Notes: generated by a model not told the origin, from the sequence alone. Shown: positions 1 to 9,595, counted from the first letter of the stretch. The stretch: 64,000 bases of DNA from Flagellimonas profundi (GCF_017313275.1 NZ_JAFLNM010000001.1:682001-746000), one strand, 5' to 3'. Made by a program: numbers and translations.

Positions 1-759
1 TACGGGAGCATTTTGATCGGCTACGCTATAAAGTGGGCTGATGGCCTTCAATTTATCGGATATACCTTTAGGCCAATTCAGATCAACAATTTCCGAGTAT
101 GGCCTGGACATTGGCGGTACGCAGGCAACTACACAATGGATTCTATGATCAATATGGTTCAACAGCAATGAAATAGCACCACCCATACTATACCCTATCA
201 AATTGAATTTTATTTTTTGGTCTTGACTACTTTGTTCCAGGTAATCCATTATTAATCGGATTTCCTTAACACTTGATGCATATAAATCGTACATGCTATC
301 CGCGTCCTCTATATCTTTTGAACGCATAGGAGGCAAAGTACCCGGGTTTCTAAAATTTAATTCATAGGACCTTTCACCATGGAATTTAGCGTCCGGGATC
401 ACCAGGCTAAACCCATGCAGTAAAAGAGAGTCTTTAATTGCCGTTAGGTTCTTGGTATATTGTAAATAGGGCATGGAAGGATTGACCCAATAATCTTTAT
501 TGCCTCCCAGGCCATGTATCAATATGGCATATCTGTTTTCTGAATTCCTTTTATTTATAAAGTGATAAAAGGGGATTTTGGAATTGAAGCCGTTGAGTAC
601 CACTTTTTCCATTTGGGTAAGAGAGTCAATGGTTTGTGTTCCAACAATTACTGCTGATGGCGTCAATTTTTCATATTCAAAATATGATTTATAATCCTGA
701 CAGTACACTTCAGAAACTGATAGGAACAGAATATATATGAGGTATAATTTTTTCACCAT
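1..759 (-). CDS. Exported alpha/beta hydrolase (partial, C-terminus outside window)
   Basis: The minus-strand reading frame is open from the ATG at 759 to the window edge, giving 253 residues without a stop. Residues 1-20 form a signal peptide (basic MVKK, hydrophobic core, then C-Q). An HGLGG oxyanion-type motif sits at residues 82-86 and a GYSMGG nucleophile elbow at 189-194, with Ser191 the expected nucleophile. These are hallmarks of serine hydrolases of the alpha/beta fold acting outside the cytoplasm. The acid and His of the triad would lie beyond the window edge. The substrate cannot be inferred; an esterase or dienelactone-hydrolase-like enzyme is most likely. Confidence 0.8.
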   Translation of the reverse strand, partial: MVKKLYLIYILFLSVSEVYCQDYKSYFEYEKLTPSAVIVGTQTIDSLTQMEKVVLNGFNSKIPFYHFINKRNSENRYAILIHGLGGNKDYWVNPSMPYLQYTKNLTAIKDSLLLHGFSLVIPDAKFHGERSYELNFRNPGTLPPMRSKDIEDADSMYDLYASSVKEIRLIMDYLEQSSQDQKIKFNLIGYSMGGAISLLLNHIDHRIHCVVACVPPMSRPYSEIVDLNWPKGISDKLKAISPLYSVADQNAPV

Positions 760-895
760 TTATAGTGTATTGATTGTTAGTGTTTTATAAATATATCAAT
801 ATATTTTTGGATTATGTTCCCGTATATGGTTTTTACTATTTGAAAATGGGCAGGTAACCTACATGCTGCAAATTTGGAATACCGGAAAGTAATGG

Positions 896-926
896 ATAAC
901 AAAAAAGACCACATAAAAGTGGCCTT
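896..926 (-). terminator. Rho-independent terminator
   Basis: On the minus strand AAGGCCAC (926-919) pairs with GTGGTCTT (912-905), 8 bp with one G-U pair and a six-base loop, followed by TTTTTTG. It lies just downstream of the stop of the 36-residue membrane protein and ends that small transcript. Confidence 0.75.
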
Positions 927-955
927 ATCTTTAATTAAATCAAGAGTTAATTCAC

Positions 956-1066
956 TTACTTCCCATTACTAGCCTTGTTGTATGCGCGAATCATTAATAT
1001 GGCCCATATGGCGACCATTACAATAACAACAACAGAGAACCATAAAACGATATCATTCGCTGTCAT
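956..1066 (-). CDS. Tiny single-span membrane protein (36 aa)
   Basis: A 36-residue protein begins at the ATG at 1066, which overlaps the end of the upstream gene by 14 bases, and it ends just before a good terminator. Residues 6-27 are one continuous hydrophobic span, followed by a short basic tail ending NKASNGK. The overlap with the preceding frame and the shared terminator argue that the two small membrane proteins are translated together. I do not recognise the family; size and topology recall accessory peptides of membrane complexes, but nothing nearby names a partner. Confidence 0.55.
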   Translation of the reverse strand: MTANDIVLWFSVVVIVMVAIWAILMIRAYNKASNGK

Positions 1067-1241
1067 TGTCCACAAGTTTTAGGTAAATCATAACGCCTAA
1101 AAGTGTCGGTGCCCAAAGCCCCACAAAAAGACCGTGTTTTTGATTGCCGTTAAGAAACAGGTATTCTGCCACCATTATGATCAACGCACATAAGATCAAC
1201 ATAAGCAAATTGCCGGTTCCCAGTTTTTTAAAGTAATTCAT
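1053..1241 (-). CDS. Small two-span membrane protein (62 aa)
   Basis: The frame is open to 1304, but the ATG at 1241 (MNYFKKLGTG...) gives the most natural start: the extra upstream residues are low-complexity F/S codons. Two hydrophobic segments, about residues 11-31 and 37-56, are separated by a short NGNQKHG turn, and the tail is acidic (VDNDSE). Its last 14 bases overlap the start of the next small gene, a sign of translational coupling. I know no function; it is an unnamed integral inner-membrane protein of flavobacterial type. Confidence 0.5.
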   Translation of the reverse strand: MNYFKKLGTGNLLMLILCALIIMVAEYLFLNGNQKHGLFVGLWAPTLLGVMIYLKLVDNDSE

Positions 1242-1480
1242 TCGAGGTTGGTTTAAGACCTTGAAGTTAGGAAAAAAAGAATACGAAGAAAAAAAGAAAG
1301 TCATTCAACTGAAAAACAGCTAAATGACTTTGATTTTTGTAGCAAGAGAGGGGATGCCGTGGATATATGGAGTCCCAAAACCTGAAATTCAACCCAATAT
1401 CGGATTCGGGTTTTGCTTCAGGAAAAATAAGTTGTTATGAGGAAACCTTTTTAAATGTGGCTTGAGGACACAAATGTCAA

Positions 1481-2029
1481 CTATAAGGTGTGTAACAGTA
1501 TGCTATTATTTTTCAAATAAAACTGAACTTTTGAAGTGTCTACTGTTATAGCTTCCGTTTTATAATGCATTGAAAAGCCATTGGCTTGACCTGTCGCATA
1601 GTTGAACGACAAGATCAGCAATACAATCGTTGAGATGGTTGCCATTCTTTTAAAAAGCTTTTGGTTGATAAAGTAGTCCAGACTGAATTTTCCGGGTTCG
1701 AAAAGTAAGATACAAAAGCACATAATCATGAAGAAGAACGAGGTTAATCCTGAGTTGCCAATTTCTCCATCATGATAAATGAAAGTCGCAGTAAAAATCA
1801 CAAAGATGTTTAAGAGAGCAGCAGGTCGGGTAAATACACCAAGCATCAATGCAATTCCGCCAAAGAATTCAGATAATACCGCTATCCAGGCAAAGAAAGT
1901 TGGAAAAGGAAAACCCATATTAGCAGTATCTTGAACGAACCAATTTTGTGGTCCCCAAATACCATTTTTTGGGAAGAACTTTTCAAAGACTGTGCAAAGT
2001 GCTAGCCCTACAAAGAATCGAAGGAGCAA
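1481..2029 (-). CDS. DoxX-family membrane protein
   Basis: The 182-residue protein opens with LLLRFFVGLALC and has four hydrophobic spans, with an ExFGGIALMLGVFTRPAAL segment around residues 54-72, as in DoxX/DoxD-family quinone- or thiol-linked membrane proteins. The start is uncertain: the track start is TTG at 2029. Homology-like sequence (Q-N-I-G-F) continues upstream in frame without any ATG until an in-frame TAA near 2094. Translation may start at an unusual codon, or the 5' end may have lost its ATG by a small mutation. The polar tail of about 40 residues after the last span would face away from the membrane. Confidence 0.7.
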   Translation of the reverse strand: MLLRFFVGLALCTVFEKFFPKNGIWGPQNWFVQDTANMGFPFPTFFAWIAVLSEFFGGIALMLGVFTRPAALLNIFVIFTATFIYHDGEIGNSGLTSFFFMIMCFCILLFEPGKFSLDYFINQKLFKRMATISTIVLLILSFNYATGQANGFSMHYKTEAITVDTSKVQFYLKNNSILLHTL

Positions 2030-2265
2030 AAAGCCAATGTTTTGACTACTAGAGCTTTGTTGATTGCTACCAAAAAGGAAAGCATGTTACCACATTTTGT
2101 CGGGATGACCGAACTAAGGGTCATTCCTTAAGTTAATGAACTACTCCTTCCCTGAGCGTCGAGGAATTCTTAAGATCCATAATTTTAAAAGTTGATATAT
2201 ATCATTTAATGTAAATCTGGCTTTTGCTACTTTAAACCTGTTTTTAATCAAAAGGCCAAGAGAAT

Positions 2266-4173
2266 ATGGATTACATTGTCAGTAGTGATATATTGAACGA
2301 GGGCGACCGGATTAAACCCAGGAAAATCAAACAAGCGATTGTTGAAATCGTAAGCGATTCAGGCGAAGGAGCCCAAAAATGTGGGCAGAGCTTCGGGGCA
2401 ATCTCCGCAAAAATGGGAAATGGCGTTTGGACCGTTGAGATCATTCCGGCAGAGATACAACCACCCGCACGCTCCCGAGAAGGCGCCTCCGGAATCCGGG
2501 TGCGTATCGGTTCCGATAAAGTGACCAATATGGGAAATCACGCTGATCTGGTAATCGCCCTCAATGAACAGGTGGTGTACGGTCGAATCCGCCAAGATGC
2601 CTATAATGGGAATACCCTGATGTTCATCGAGAATAAATGGGCCAAAAGCGAACAGGAAACCATTAGACAGCAGTACTCGGAAGCACTACTGAAATTTAAG
2701 GAATTGGGCATTAAGGTGGTGGAGATCCCCATGGAAGAGGAATGTCTGAAACTAATGCCCGATCCCCGCAAAGGTAAAAACATGTGGATCCTGGGCCTGC
2801 TCTCCTATATGTACGATCGTGATATCCCCAAGGCCGAGGATCAGATTCGAAGGATCTTTAAAAAGAAAACCGATGCCGTAATAGATTTGAATATCAAGTT
2901 GTTGCACGCGGGATATGATTGGGCTAGAGAAAATCTTCCCTTTCGTTACGAGGTGACGCCGATGGATGTGGATAATGATATGGTGGTCATGAACGGAAAT
3001 GAAGCCCTCAGTATGGGCATCATGGCATCGGGTATTGAACTGTGTTCGATGTATCCGATAACGCCTGCGACATCCGTATCCCATCACCTGGCCGAAAATT
3101 TTGAAAGGGTCGGGGGTATCGTGCATCAGGCAGAAGATGAGATTTCTGCGATCGGATTTGCGATCGGTGCTTCTTTCGCGGGGAAACCGGCAGTAACGGT
3201 TACCTCGGGACCAGGATTGGCACTCAAGACCGAGTTTATCGGCTTGGCCGTCATGGCTGAAATCCCGCTCGTGATCATTGATGTTCAGCGAGGGGGGCCC
3301 TCTACCGGATTGCCGACGAAGGTTGAACAGAGCGACTTGTTGGCAGCGATCTACGGGGAGGCAGGGGATGCCCCAAAAATCGTGCTTGCAGCCGCTACCA
3401 TCGAAGAGTGCTTTCACTTTGTTGTTTTGGCACGCAAGCTTGCCGAATCATTCCGAACGCCCGTCATATTATTGAGTGATGCGAACCTGGCAACAGGGGT
3501 ACAACCCTTCCCGCGTCCAAAAATCGACCCCTTGTGGCTGACCAATCCCATCGATCAGAGCCCATGGAAGGATGGGGCCGGGCCATTTGAATGGGATGAA
3601 AATACAGGAACCAGCAAAAGACCGATTCCGGGGCAGAAAGGCGGTATGTATACCGTAACGGGACTGGCCCATGGAAAGACGGGAAAAGTGGCCTACGACC
3701 CGGAGATCAATCAGGCCAGCGTCGAAAGCCGAAGCCGAAAGATCGCCTCTTTCCAGAAAAGCCTTAAACCACCAAAGATCAATGGTGACCCGGAAGGTGA
3801 TATTCTGCTGGTTGGTTGGGGATCTACACTTGGTGCCATAGAGGAAGCCGTAGCCGATGCCCGTGCCGAAGGACTAAAGGTAAGCAGCCTGCACTTGCGA
3901 TTTCTCTTTCCCATTGTTCCGGGCTTGGTTGATATCTTCAATAGATTCAAAAAAGTCATCACCGTTGAGATCAATTATAGTGATACGCTGGGCCACCCGA
4001 TGATTACTCAGGAGAATCGGCGCTATGCCCAGTTGGCGTGGCTACTTAGGGCAAAAACACACATGGATATCGATTGTTTCAGCAATGTCTACGGGCAACC
4101 CCTGAACCCTGAAAAGGTTTTGAAAATGATCAAGAGCGAATTGAAAATTGAAAATTCCGAAGTCAAAGGATAA
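2266..4173 (+). CDS. korA: 2-oxoacid:ferredoxin oxidoreductase, fused gamma-alpha subunit (KorA type)
   Basis: This 635-residue protein joins the gamma domain (about 20-200, with GEGAQKCGQSFG near 32-43) to the pyrimidine-binding alpha domain, which begins at about GNEALSMGIM (245-254) and includes the YPITPATS motif. The C-terminal part (about 515-620) matches the transketolase-C-like domain. Such enzymes oxidise 2-oxoglutarate or another 2-oxoacid with CoA and reduce ferredoxin, or work in reverse. The beta subunit follows 14 bases downstream and a ferredoxin-domain protein overlaps that, so the three form one operon. Substrate choice (2-oxoglutarate versus pyruvate or branched 2-oxoacids) cannot be fixed from sequence. 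Confidence 0.88.
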   Translation: MDYIVSSDILNEGDRIKPRKIKQAIVEIVSDSGEGAQKCGQSFGAISAKMGNGVWTVEIIPAEIQPPARSREGASGIRVRIGSDKVTNMGNHADLVIALNEQVVYGRIRQDAYNGNTLMFIENKWAKSEQETIRQQYSEALLKFKELGIKVVEIPMEEECLKLMPDPRKGKNMWILGLLSYMYDRDIPKAEDQIRRIFKKKTDAVIDLNIKLLHAGYDWARENLPFRYEVTPMDVDNDMVVMNGNEALSMGIMASGIELCSMYPITPATSVSHHLAENFERVGGIVHQAEDEISAIGFAIGASFAGKPAVTVTSGPGLALKTEFIGLAVMAEIPLVIIDVQRGGPSTGLPTKVEQSDLLAAIYGEAGDAPKIVLAAATIEECFHFVVLARKLAESFRTPVILLSDANLATGVQPFPRPKIDPLWLTNPIDQSPWKDGAGPFEWDENTGTSKRPIPGQKGGMYTVTGLAHGKTGKVAYDPEINQASVESRSRKIASFQKSLKPPKINGDPEGDILLVGWGSTLGAIEEAVADARAEGLKVSSLHLRFLFPIVPGLVDIFNRFKKVITVEINYSDTLGHPMITQENRRYAQLAWLLRAKTHMDIDCFSNVYGQPLNPEKVLKMIKSELKIENSEVKG

Positions 4174-4187
4174 AAACTTGTAATAGT

Positions 4188-5156
4188 ATGCTTGTACAAA
4201 CTCATGAATATTGTTCTGTCCCCTCCCAAGACCATGATTATGGTATGGAGGATTATGGAAAAGGCGTAGCCCGCTGGTGTCCAGGTTGTGGGGGCCACTC
4301 CATACTCACCACCGTACAGCGCGTCTGCAAGGACATGCAATATGAACCTGAAAAAACGGTGGTGGTCTCCGGTATCGGATGCAGCGGTAGATTTCCACAT
4401 TATATGGGAACCTATGGGTTTCACGGCCTTCATGGAAGAGCATTCCCGGTAGCCAGTGGCGTGAAATTCAGACGACCGGACCTCAACGTTTTTGTTGTAA
4501 CCGGAGATGGGGATTGTTGCTCAATTGGTGCAGCGCACTGGGTACATGCCATTCGGTACAATATGAAAATGGTGGCACTGCTCTTTGACAATGGCATTTA
4601 TGGTTTGACCAAAAAACAAACTTCACCCACCAGCCCGTTGGGCACCCATTCCAATACGCACCCTAGGGGTTCCGTCCTTCCTCCGATCAACCCGATACAA
4701 ACTACCTTGGGATTGGCCAATGTCTCCTTCGTGGCGCAGACCGTGGATTGGAATTCCGCTCACCTCTATGCGACCATACGAAAAGCGGCCGAACATCCCG
4801 GCCTTGCTTTTGTGCGCATCGTTCAACGGTGTCCTGCGTTTATGCGCGATCTCTATGGTGATATTGCTGTCAACCCCAAAAACCTTATCCTGCTCTCACA
4901 CGAAAATGGGATCAATCTAAAACCAAAGGCCCGGAAAGCCTTTGGTCGAGTGATCGAGCACGATCCTTCCAATATCCACAAGGCCAGGGAACACGCAGAG
5001 ATCAATAATGGCATTCCCATCGGTTTGCTATATCAAAATACCGACAACGCCCGCTATGATGAATATGGAGCCCACAATCTCGGAATGGGCGTTGAGGAAA
5101 AAAAGCAGAATCTGGAATGCTTATTGGATCAATATACTACTAGTAATTCGGTGTAA
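4188..5156 (+). CDS. korB: 2-oxoacid:ferredoxin oxidoreductase, beta subunit (KorB type)
   Basis: The 322-residue protein carries ARWCPGCGGHS near residues 27-37, whose cysteines with a later Cys (GIGCSG) ligate the 4Fe-4S cluster. The thiamine-diphosphate Mg-binding motif GDGDCCSIG begins near residue 105, with the second ligand in the FDNGIYGLTKKQ stretch. It therefore supplies the catalytic cofactor site to the preceding gamma-alpha chain. Its stop codon overlaps the next start as TAATG, so translation of the 814-residue partner is coupled to it. Confidence 0.9.
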   Translation: MLVQTHEYCSVPSQDHDYGMEDYGKGVARWCPGCGGHSILTTVQRVCKDMQYEPEKTVVVSGIGCSGRFPHYMGTYGFHGLHGRAFPVASGVKFRRPDLNVFVVTGDGDCCSIGAAHWVHAIRYNMKMVALLFDNGIYGLTKKQTSPTSPLGTHSNTHPRGSVLPPINPIQTTLGLANVSFVAQTVDWNSAHLYATIRKAAEHPGLAFVRIVQRCPAFMRDLYGDIAVNPKNLILLSHENGINLKPKARKAFGRVIEHDPSNIHKAREHAEINNGIPIGLLYQNTDNARYDEYGAHNLGMGVEEKKQNLECLLDQYTTSNSV

Positions 5157-7600
5157 TGAACAAAATAAATAATTCAAATACGGATCAGATCCTCGACTGT
5201 TATGCCAATAGGAACGTCGTGGTTACTAGAGAGCAAGAACCTGCACCTCAAAATGAGGAATTGAAAAGGTATCGCGATCAATTGCACAAATACTTTGTAC
5301 AGGGTGTAAAAACGGACTTTTGCCAAAATATTAACGTGGCACCGATTTTGTCCGCCCCGTGCTTGCGGGACATGTTACCCGCCATGCACTATCCGGTACT
5401 TTTCGAGCCAGAAAAAAGCAATATCTGCAGCCTTCATGAGCGACTCGAAGTGTTGATTTCAAATCATTGTGCTTCGGACATCGGTAGAGGCTTGATCGAG
5501 AAACTACCTTCCATCCTCTTATCACTTCAAGGGAAACTGCAAGTGGCTGAACCGGATCTTAATTATGGCTCCCAGGTACATGAATTGTTGGAACTAATGG
5601 GCAATGCTTTGGGCGACGATACGCCCAAGGATTTGCAAGAACATTTAGATCCAATAAAACAAGAACTCCTATCCTACAAAGGGCCCATCATGGGTTTTGG
5701 TGCACGGACTCCTTTTCAACTGCTCAATATTCATTTGAAAGCGCGAATTGCCACCTTTTCAGAGTTCATTGCCCTTATGCAACGGAAACTATCCGGATTG
5801 ACTGAAATTGTCGACCTTCAGGATAAGGGCCGGGAAAAGGACAGTACGCATTTTGAGTTTGCCAGGGACCTTTTGTCTTTAGACGAAGTACAGGATGTCG
5901 CACCTCGAAGGGTTAGTTCAGATCTGCCAAAGGCGAGACTCAAGCAAATTCGGGATAGCATAAAAGTACTTTCCAGCGCTGTGAAATCTTACACAGAGCA
6001 TCCCAATAAGATCTTTATTACAAAAAAACTACTGGAAAGCTACGACCTTAAAGAGGTGTTTGGTCAGGCAACTGTTGAAGTTGTGGAATCTGACGCCATA
6101 TCACATGCCAAAGCCTATTTGGAAAAGGAATTGTCGAACTTTGTAGCACTGATCCGAGCGATGCGTTTGGCGGAGCTTGAGATAGGACAGACCTACGATG
6201 AATCTTTGCACGATGCCTATTTTGCTGGATTCGCCCCGTCCTATCTGAATTACGGGGATATCAAATATTTTCCCCCTGTCATTATCATTGACGAGAGCCG
6301 TAATATTGCCGACCAGCCAAAGGATTTTCTTTCCCTTTTGTCAGACGGTGCCTTTGTTAAGGTTTTTGCCATCAACACATTGAACGACATCAATTTGCCT
6401 GTGGCAGCTTCTGAGTTGGAAGAAAACTCGCTGGAGATTGCATCACTGGCCATCTTTCGCAGAAATGCTTATGTGTACCAGGGAAGTATTGAAGATCCCT
6501 ACGCTTTTGAAAATGCCTTACGTCATGGTCTGAACGCCACCGCTCCGGTACTCTGGAACGTATTGCTGCCGGATGCCGGATCGGAAGATGCCCCCGGTTG
6601 TCACATCAGGATCCATAGGGCGATCGAAAGCCGGCAATTTCCACGCCTGACTTACGATATCGAGGCCGGGATGGATTTTGGAAGCCATTTCAATTTGGAG
6701 GACAATCCGCAATGCGATCTCTTATATCCAAATCAAGTTCTGGAAATCAAAATTCCCGGTGGAAAGCATACGGAACAGGTTAGTCTGAGCTCAGCGGATT
6801 ATCTTGCTATGGAAACCCGCAATTTGCAAGCCCTTGAGATTATTCCCGACTGGTACCAAAAGGAAAATCTGGTATCTGTGGTAGACTATCTTTCAGCCGA
6901 TCCGGAGTCCCAGATAGGAAAGATACCCATCATTCAGGTAGTGGATGAAGACTACAAACTGCATAGGGCAGCCATTCCTGCATCCTGGCTTCAACGGATA
7001 AGAAGTAGGCTGGACTATTGGCGTTTTTTACAGGAACTCGGGGGTGTCAAGAGCCAGCATTTTGAAAACAAGTTGTCGAGGTCCAAAGCTGAGTGGACAC
7101 AGACCAAGGAAGTTGAACTACAAGAACTGGAAGCACGGTTATCCGAAGAGTTTGAAACCCAAAGATCCGCTGATATTGAAAAAGCCATCCACAATATACT
7201 CTTTGCACTCATGGAGGGAAAAACCGATTTGGCTAGCCTTGCGATCAATTCAACCGCTCCTGCGCCCGTTAGCGTAACATTGGAAGCGGATAAGGAATCC
7301 CTTGAAACAGTGCCGGCTCCGGAGGAAACACCTAAAGAGGAAGTATCGGTGAGTAAAGTGGCCTGGGTGGAAAGCGATGAATGTACTTCTTGCAACGATT
7401 GCATCAATGCGGTACCCAATGTTTTTAAATACAATAGCAACAAACAAGCCCACGTGCACAATCCCAAAGGCGACACCTACGCAAAGATCGTTGCTGCAGC
7501 AGAGAAATGCCCGGCCATGTGCATCCATCCGGGTTTGCCCCATGACCCGAATGAACCCGGGTTGGAGAAATTGTTGAAAAGAGCGGAGAAATACCAATAA
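5156..7600 (+). CDS. Large KorAB-linked protein with C-terminal 4Fe-4S ferredoxin domain
   Basis: This 814-residue protein starts at the A of the korB stop (TAATG). The last ~80 residues hold a ferredoxin domain with CTSCNDC near 743-749 and a later Cys pair (EKCPAMC), so it probably passes electrons to or from KorAB. The middle (about 375-540) has a pattern such as LASLAIFRRNAYVYQGS and ATAPVLWNVLLPD. This faintly recalls the thiamine-domain half of single-chain pyruvate:ferredoxin oxidoreductases, but I see no GDGx(n)N motif, so any such domain would be inactive. The region 690-735 is a Pro/Glu-rich linker. I do not recognise the N-terminal 350 residues. It is best read as a dedicated electron-transfer or scaffold subunit. 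Confidence 0.75.
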   Translation: MNKINNSNTDQILDCYANRNVVVTREQEPAPQNEELKRYRDQLHKYFVQGVKTDFCQNINVAPILSAPCLRDMLPAMHYPVLFEPEKSNICSLHERLEVLISNHCASDIGRGLIEKLPSILLSLQGKLQVAEPDLNYGSQVHELLELMGNALGDDTPKDLQEHLDPIKQELLSYKGPIMGFGARTPFQLLNIHLKARIATFSEFIALMQRKLSGLTEIVDLQDKGREKDSTHFEFARDLLSLDEVQDVAPRRVSSDLPKARLKQIRDSIKVLSSAVKSYTEHPNKIFITKKLLESYDLKEVFGQATVEVVESDAISHAKAYLEKELSNFVALIRAMRLAELEIGQTYDESLHDAYFAGFAPSYLNYGDIKYFPPVIIIDESRNIADQPKDFLSLLSDGAFVKVFAINTLNDINLPVAASELEENSLEIASLAIFRRNAYVYQGSIEDPYAFENALRHGLNATAPVLWNVLLPDAGSEDAPGCHIRIHRAIESRQFPRLTYDIEAGMDFGSHFNLEDNPQCDLLYPNQVLEIKIPGGKHTEQVSLSSADYLAMETRNLQALEIIPDWYQKENLVSVVDYLSADPESQIGKIPIIQVVDEDYKLHRAAIPASWLQRIRSRLDYWRFLQELGGVKSQHFENKLSRSKAEWTQTKEVELQELEARLSEEFETQRSADIEKAIHNILFALMEGKTDLASLAINSTAPAPVSVTLEADKESLETVPAPEETPKEEVSVSKVAWVESDECTSCNDCINAVPNVFKYNSNKQAHVHNPKGDTYAKIVAAAEKCPAMCIHPGLPHDPNEPGLEKLLKRAEKYQ

Positions 7601-7670
7601 CCCTGTTGGCCTGTTAAAAAGGGTACATGATGCGGGCAGTGGCAGATACCCCTGTTGCCCCACGATTCCC

Positions 7671-7688
7671 ATCGTTTATTTGAACTTT
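7671..7688. repeat. Direct repeat copy 1 flanking a DUF6090 gene
   Basis: The 18 bases ATCGTTTATTTGAACTTT occur here and again, exactly, at 8785-8802. The two copies bracket the first DUF6090 gene (7895-8674) and both lie downstream of a DUF6090 stop codon, so they probably mark a roughly 1.1 kb duplication or cassette boundary. The 294-base gap 7601-7894 contains nothing else I can support. Confidence 0.6.
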
Positions 7689-7894
7689 GGTATCGGTCTT
7701 GGCTATGGGTAGTAGAGTGGTTTAGCACTCAACCTTGCATGTAAACAAAGCTGAAACTTCACACGGGTTATCAAGAGTATGCAAGAACACGCAATTACCT
7801 ATGTCCATTGTTGTGCTTTCGTTATTTATTTTCGATTATTTTGTTTTACCAATTCTCTCTATGCTTTTGATTGTAAATGTTTTTCCAGATGTTT

Positions 7895-8674
7895 TCAAAG
7901 AATTTTATCATCAATATTTGATTCTATTAGTTTTAGAGTTTCGGATAAATAATCATTAAACACCTTATAAGAATCAATTGCATACATATAGTTTAAGGTA
8001 TTATTGTATACCTCATTTTCAAATTCAACGGTTCTAATAGTTTTGTTGTAATCGATTGTGAAATTCGATTTGGCGATATTTTTAAAGTAAATATCTTTCT
8101 CAAAAAAATCAGGAACCTCCATATTTCTTAAAAGGGCTTTATTCGTTAATGAAGGAACAAAGAAATCAAATAAATAATCCCTATATATTACAATATCATC
8201 TTCAGTATCTGATTGATAGTATGACCAATTTAGTAGTTGTTTTCTCAAATTATCATCCTTTATTAAGTTGATGGATCCAGTATTGAGCATTTCGTCTATT
8301 GATCCGGTAATTATATCAAGTGATTTGGTTTTATTAATGATATTATCTATTAATTGTTCAATTTCAGAACCGTTAATGATATCATCAGCCATAATTATTT
8401 CGAGAAGATTTGCTGAAGCTTCGTAGGCCACCATAAAATTGCTAGAAGCATCATTAACATTTTTAATATTAGTTTGAAAATCTATCTGAAGGTTTTTTAA
8501 AATGGCTTGTTCTCGAATTCTATCTTTTCTATATTCATTCCAATTATTAATTTGTAATGCAATCAAAATCCCTATAACTACAAGTATAATTTCGCCGATT
8601 GCATAAATGAGATACTTACTAAAATTGTTTTCAGTTAGCATTTTTTGGCGGATTTTTCTAAATAATTTTATCAT
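7895..8674 (-). CDS. DUF6090 family membrane-anchored protein, copy 1
   Basis: The 259-residue protein begins MIKLFRKIRQK and has one strong transmembrane span (about 25-44) ending in the family signature ALQINNWNE. A long, mainly helical soluble domain follows that should sit in the periplasm. Copies 2 and 3 upstream share the N-terminal 60 residues almost unchanged while the rest diverges strongly. Function is unknown; such proteins occur as local multi-gene families in Flavobacteriaceae. The gene is notably more AT-rich in codon choice than its neighbours. It lies between two exact 18-base repeats. Confidence 0.8.
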   Translation of the reverse strand: MIKLFRKIRQKMLTENNFSKYLIYAIGEIILVVIGILIALQINNWNEYRKDRIREQAILKNLQIDFQTNIKNVNDASSNFMVAYEASANLLEIIMADDIINGSEIEQLIDNIINKTKSLDIITGSIDEMLNTGSINLIKDDNLRKQLLNWSYYQSDTEDDIVIYRDYLFDFFVPSLTNKALLRNMEVPDFFEKDIYFKNIAKSNFTIDYNKTIRTVEFENEVYNNTLNYMYAIDSYKVFNDYLSETLKLIESNIDDKIL

Positions 8675-8784
8675 TGGTTAATGGTTGATCGTAATGAAGC
8701 ACAACTTGTTTATATAGGCATAAGATATATCTATATACCTCCAAATTGGTTTAAAATCGATGTATTTGATCATCTTGTATTGGA

Positions 8785-8802
8785 ATCGTTTATTTGAACT
8801 TT
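8785..8802. repeat. Direct repeat copy 2 flanking a DUF6090 gene
   Basis: This is the second exact copy of the 18-base sequence at 7671-7688, located 25 bases downstream (minus-strand sense) of the stop of DUF6090 copy 2. Confidence 0.6.
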
Positions 8803-8827
8803 TGGAAATGGCAATTGTTCATTTAAA

Positions 8828-9595
8828 TTATTTAATCTGAGAATCGATTGTTTTAATTATATCTACTATTTTAGATCTTAAGGGCAAATAAAAAGCCTGC
8901 TTTAAATTTTCTGATGCCACAATGAATAAATAGAGTTGGCTTTCAAATTCTTCATTTTCAAGGAATTTAAAATCATTGTTTTTAAAACGACTTGGTTTGG
9001 CATCCAGTAAGGGGTCGTTGATGATATTGAGGTGCCGACGGAAATTCCCCTCCTTTAAAAAGAATTCATGTGCCAAATCCCTTCTTTCCACTACATAGTC
9101 TTCCTGCCTTTTGACACTTTCCAAGGTAGATTGCCAATCTGATAAGGCCTTGCGCAATTTTGCATCCGACAATACAGAAAGTTTACCTGAATTAATGACT
9201 TCCATCACCGTGCCTTGTGAGGGCGTAAACCTGGGTTCAATTTTAAAGATGCCCACCATTAGTTCAGAGAGTTCCTTTTCATTGAAATCTGAAAGTGATG
9301 GTCCAGTAAATCGACCTAAACTTACGCTGTTTTTAATATTGGAATCGTTGAACTTTATAACCCGATCCAAGTTGGCCAAATTGGTTTCGAATTCGGTTAG
9401 CAATGCCTTGAGCAGTTGTTGTTCAAGTAAATTGTTCTTACGGTTTTCGTTCCAGTTATTGATCTGTAGGGCTATTAATATCCCAATGACCACTAGTACA
9501 ATCTCCCCAATGGCATATTTTAGATATTTGCTGGTTTTGCCTTCGTTGAGAAGCTGTTTACGAATGTTTCTAAAAAGTTTGATCACGTTGTTCAA
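8828..9595 (-). CDS. DUF6090 family membrane-anchored protein, copy 2
   Basis: The 255-residue paralogue begins MNNVIKLFRNIRKQL, with the span and signature ALQINNWNENRK at about 27-54. A helical soluble domain of about 200 residues follows, containing PRFTPSQGTVMEVINSGKL in its middle. That segment aligns with the equivalent SIDEMLNTGSINL region of copy 1, so this patch is the best-kept part of the otherwise divergent outer domain. The start overlaps the end of copy 3 by 26 bases, so the pair is likely co-translated. Confidence 0.8.
   Translation of the reverse strand: MNNVIKLFRNIRKQLLNEGKTSKYLKYAIGEIVLVVIGILIALQINNWNENRKNNLLEQQLLKALLTEFETNLANLDRVIKFNDSNIKNSVSLGRFTGPSLSDFNEKELSELMVGIFKIEPRFTPSQGTVMEVINSGKLSVLSDAKLRKALSDWQSTLESVKRQEDYVVERRDLAHEFFLKEGNFRRHLNIINDPLLDAKPSRFKNNDFKFLENEEFESQLYLFIVASENLKQAFYLPLRSKIVDIIKTIDSQIK

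Noticed and set aside
2752..3417. 221-residue minus-strand ORF inside korA
   Set aside because: It is the antisense shadow of a well-supported enzyme and has no recognisable domain.
7735..7959. 74-residue plus-strand ORF
   Set aside because: It runs into the end of the DUF6090 gene on the opposite strand; its hydrophobic look comes from the AT-rich antisense of that gene and no homology is visible.
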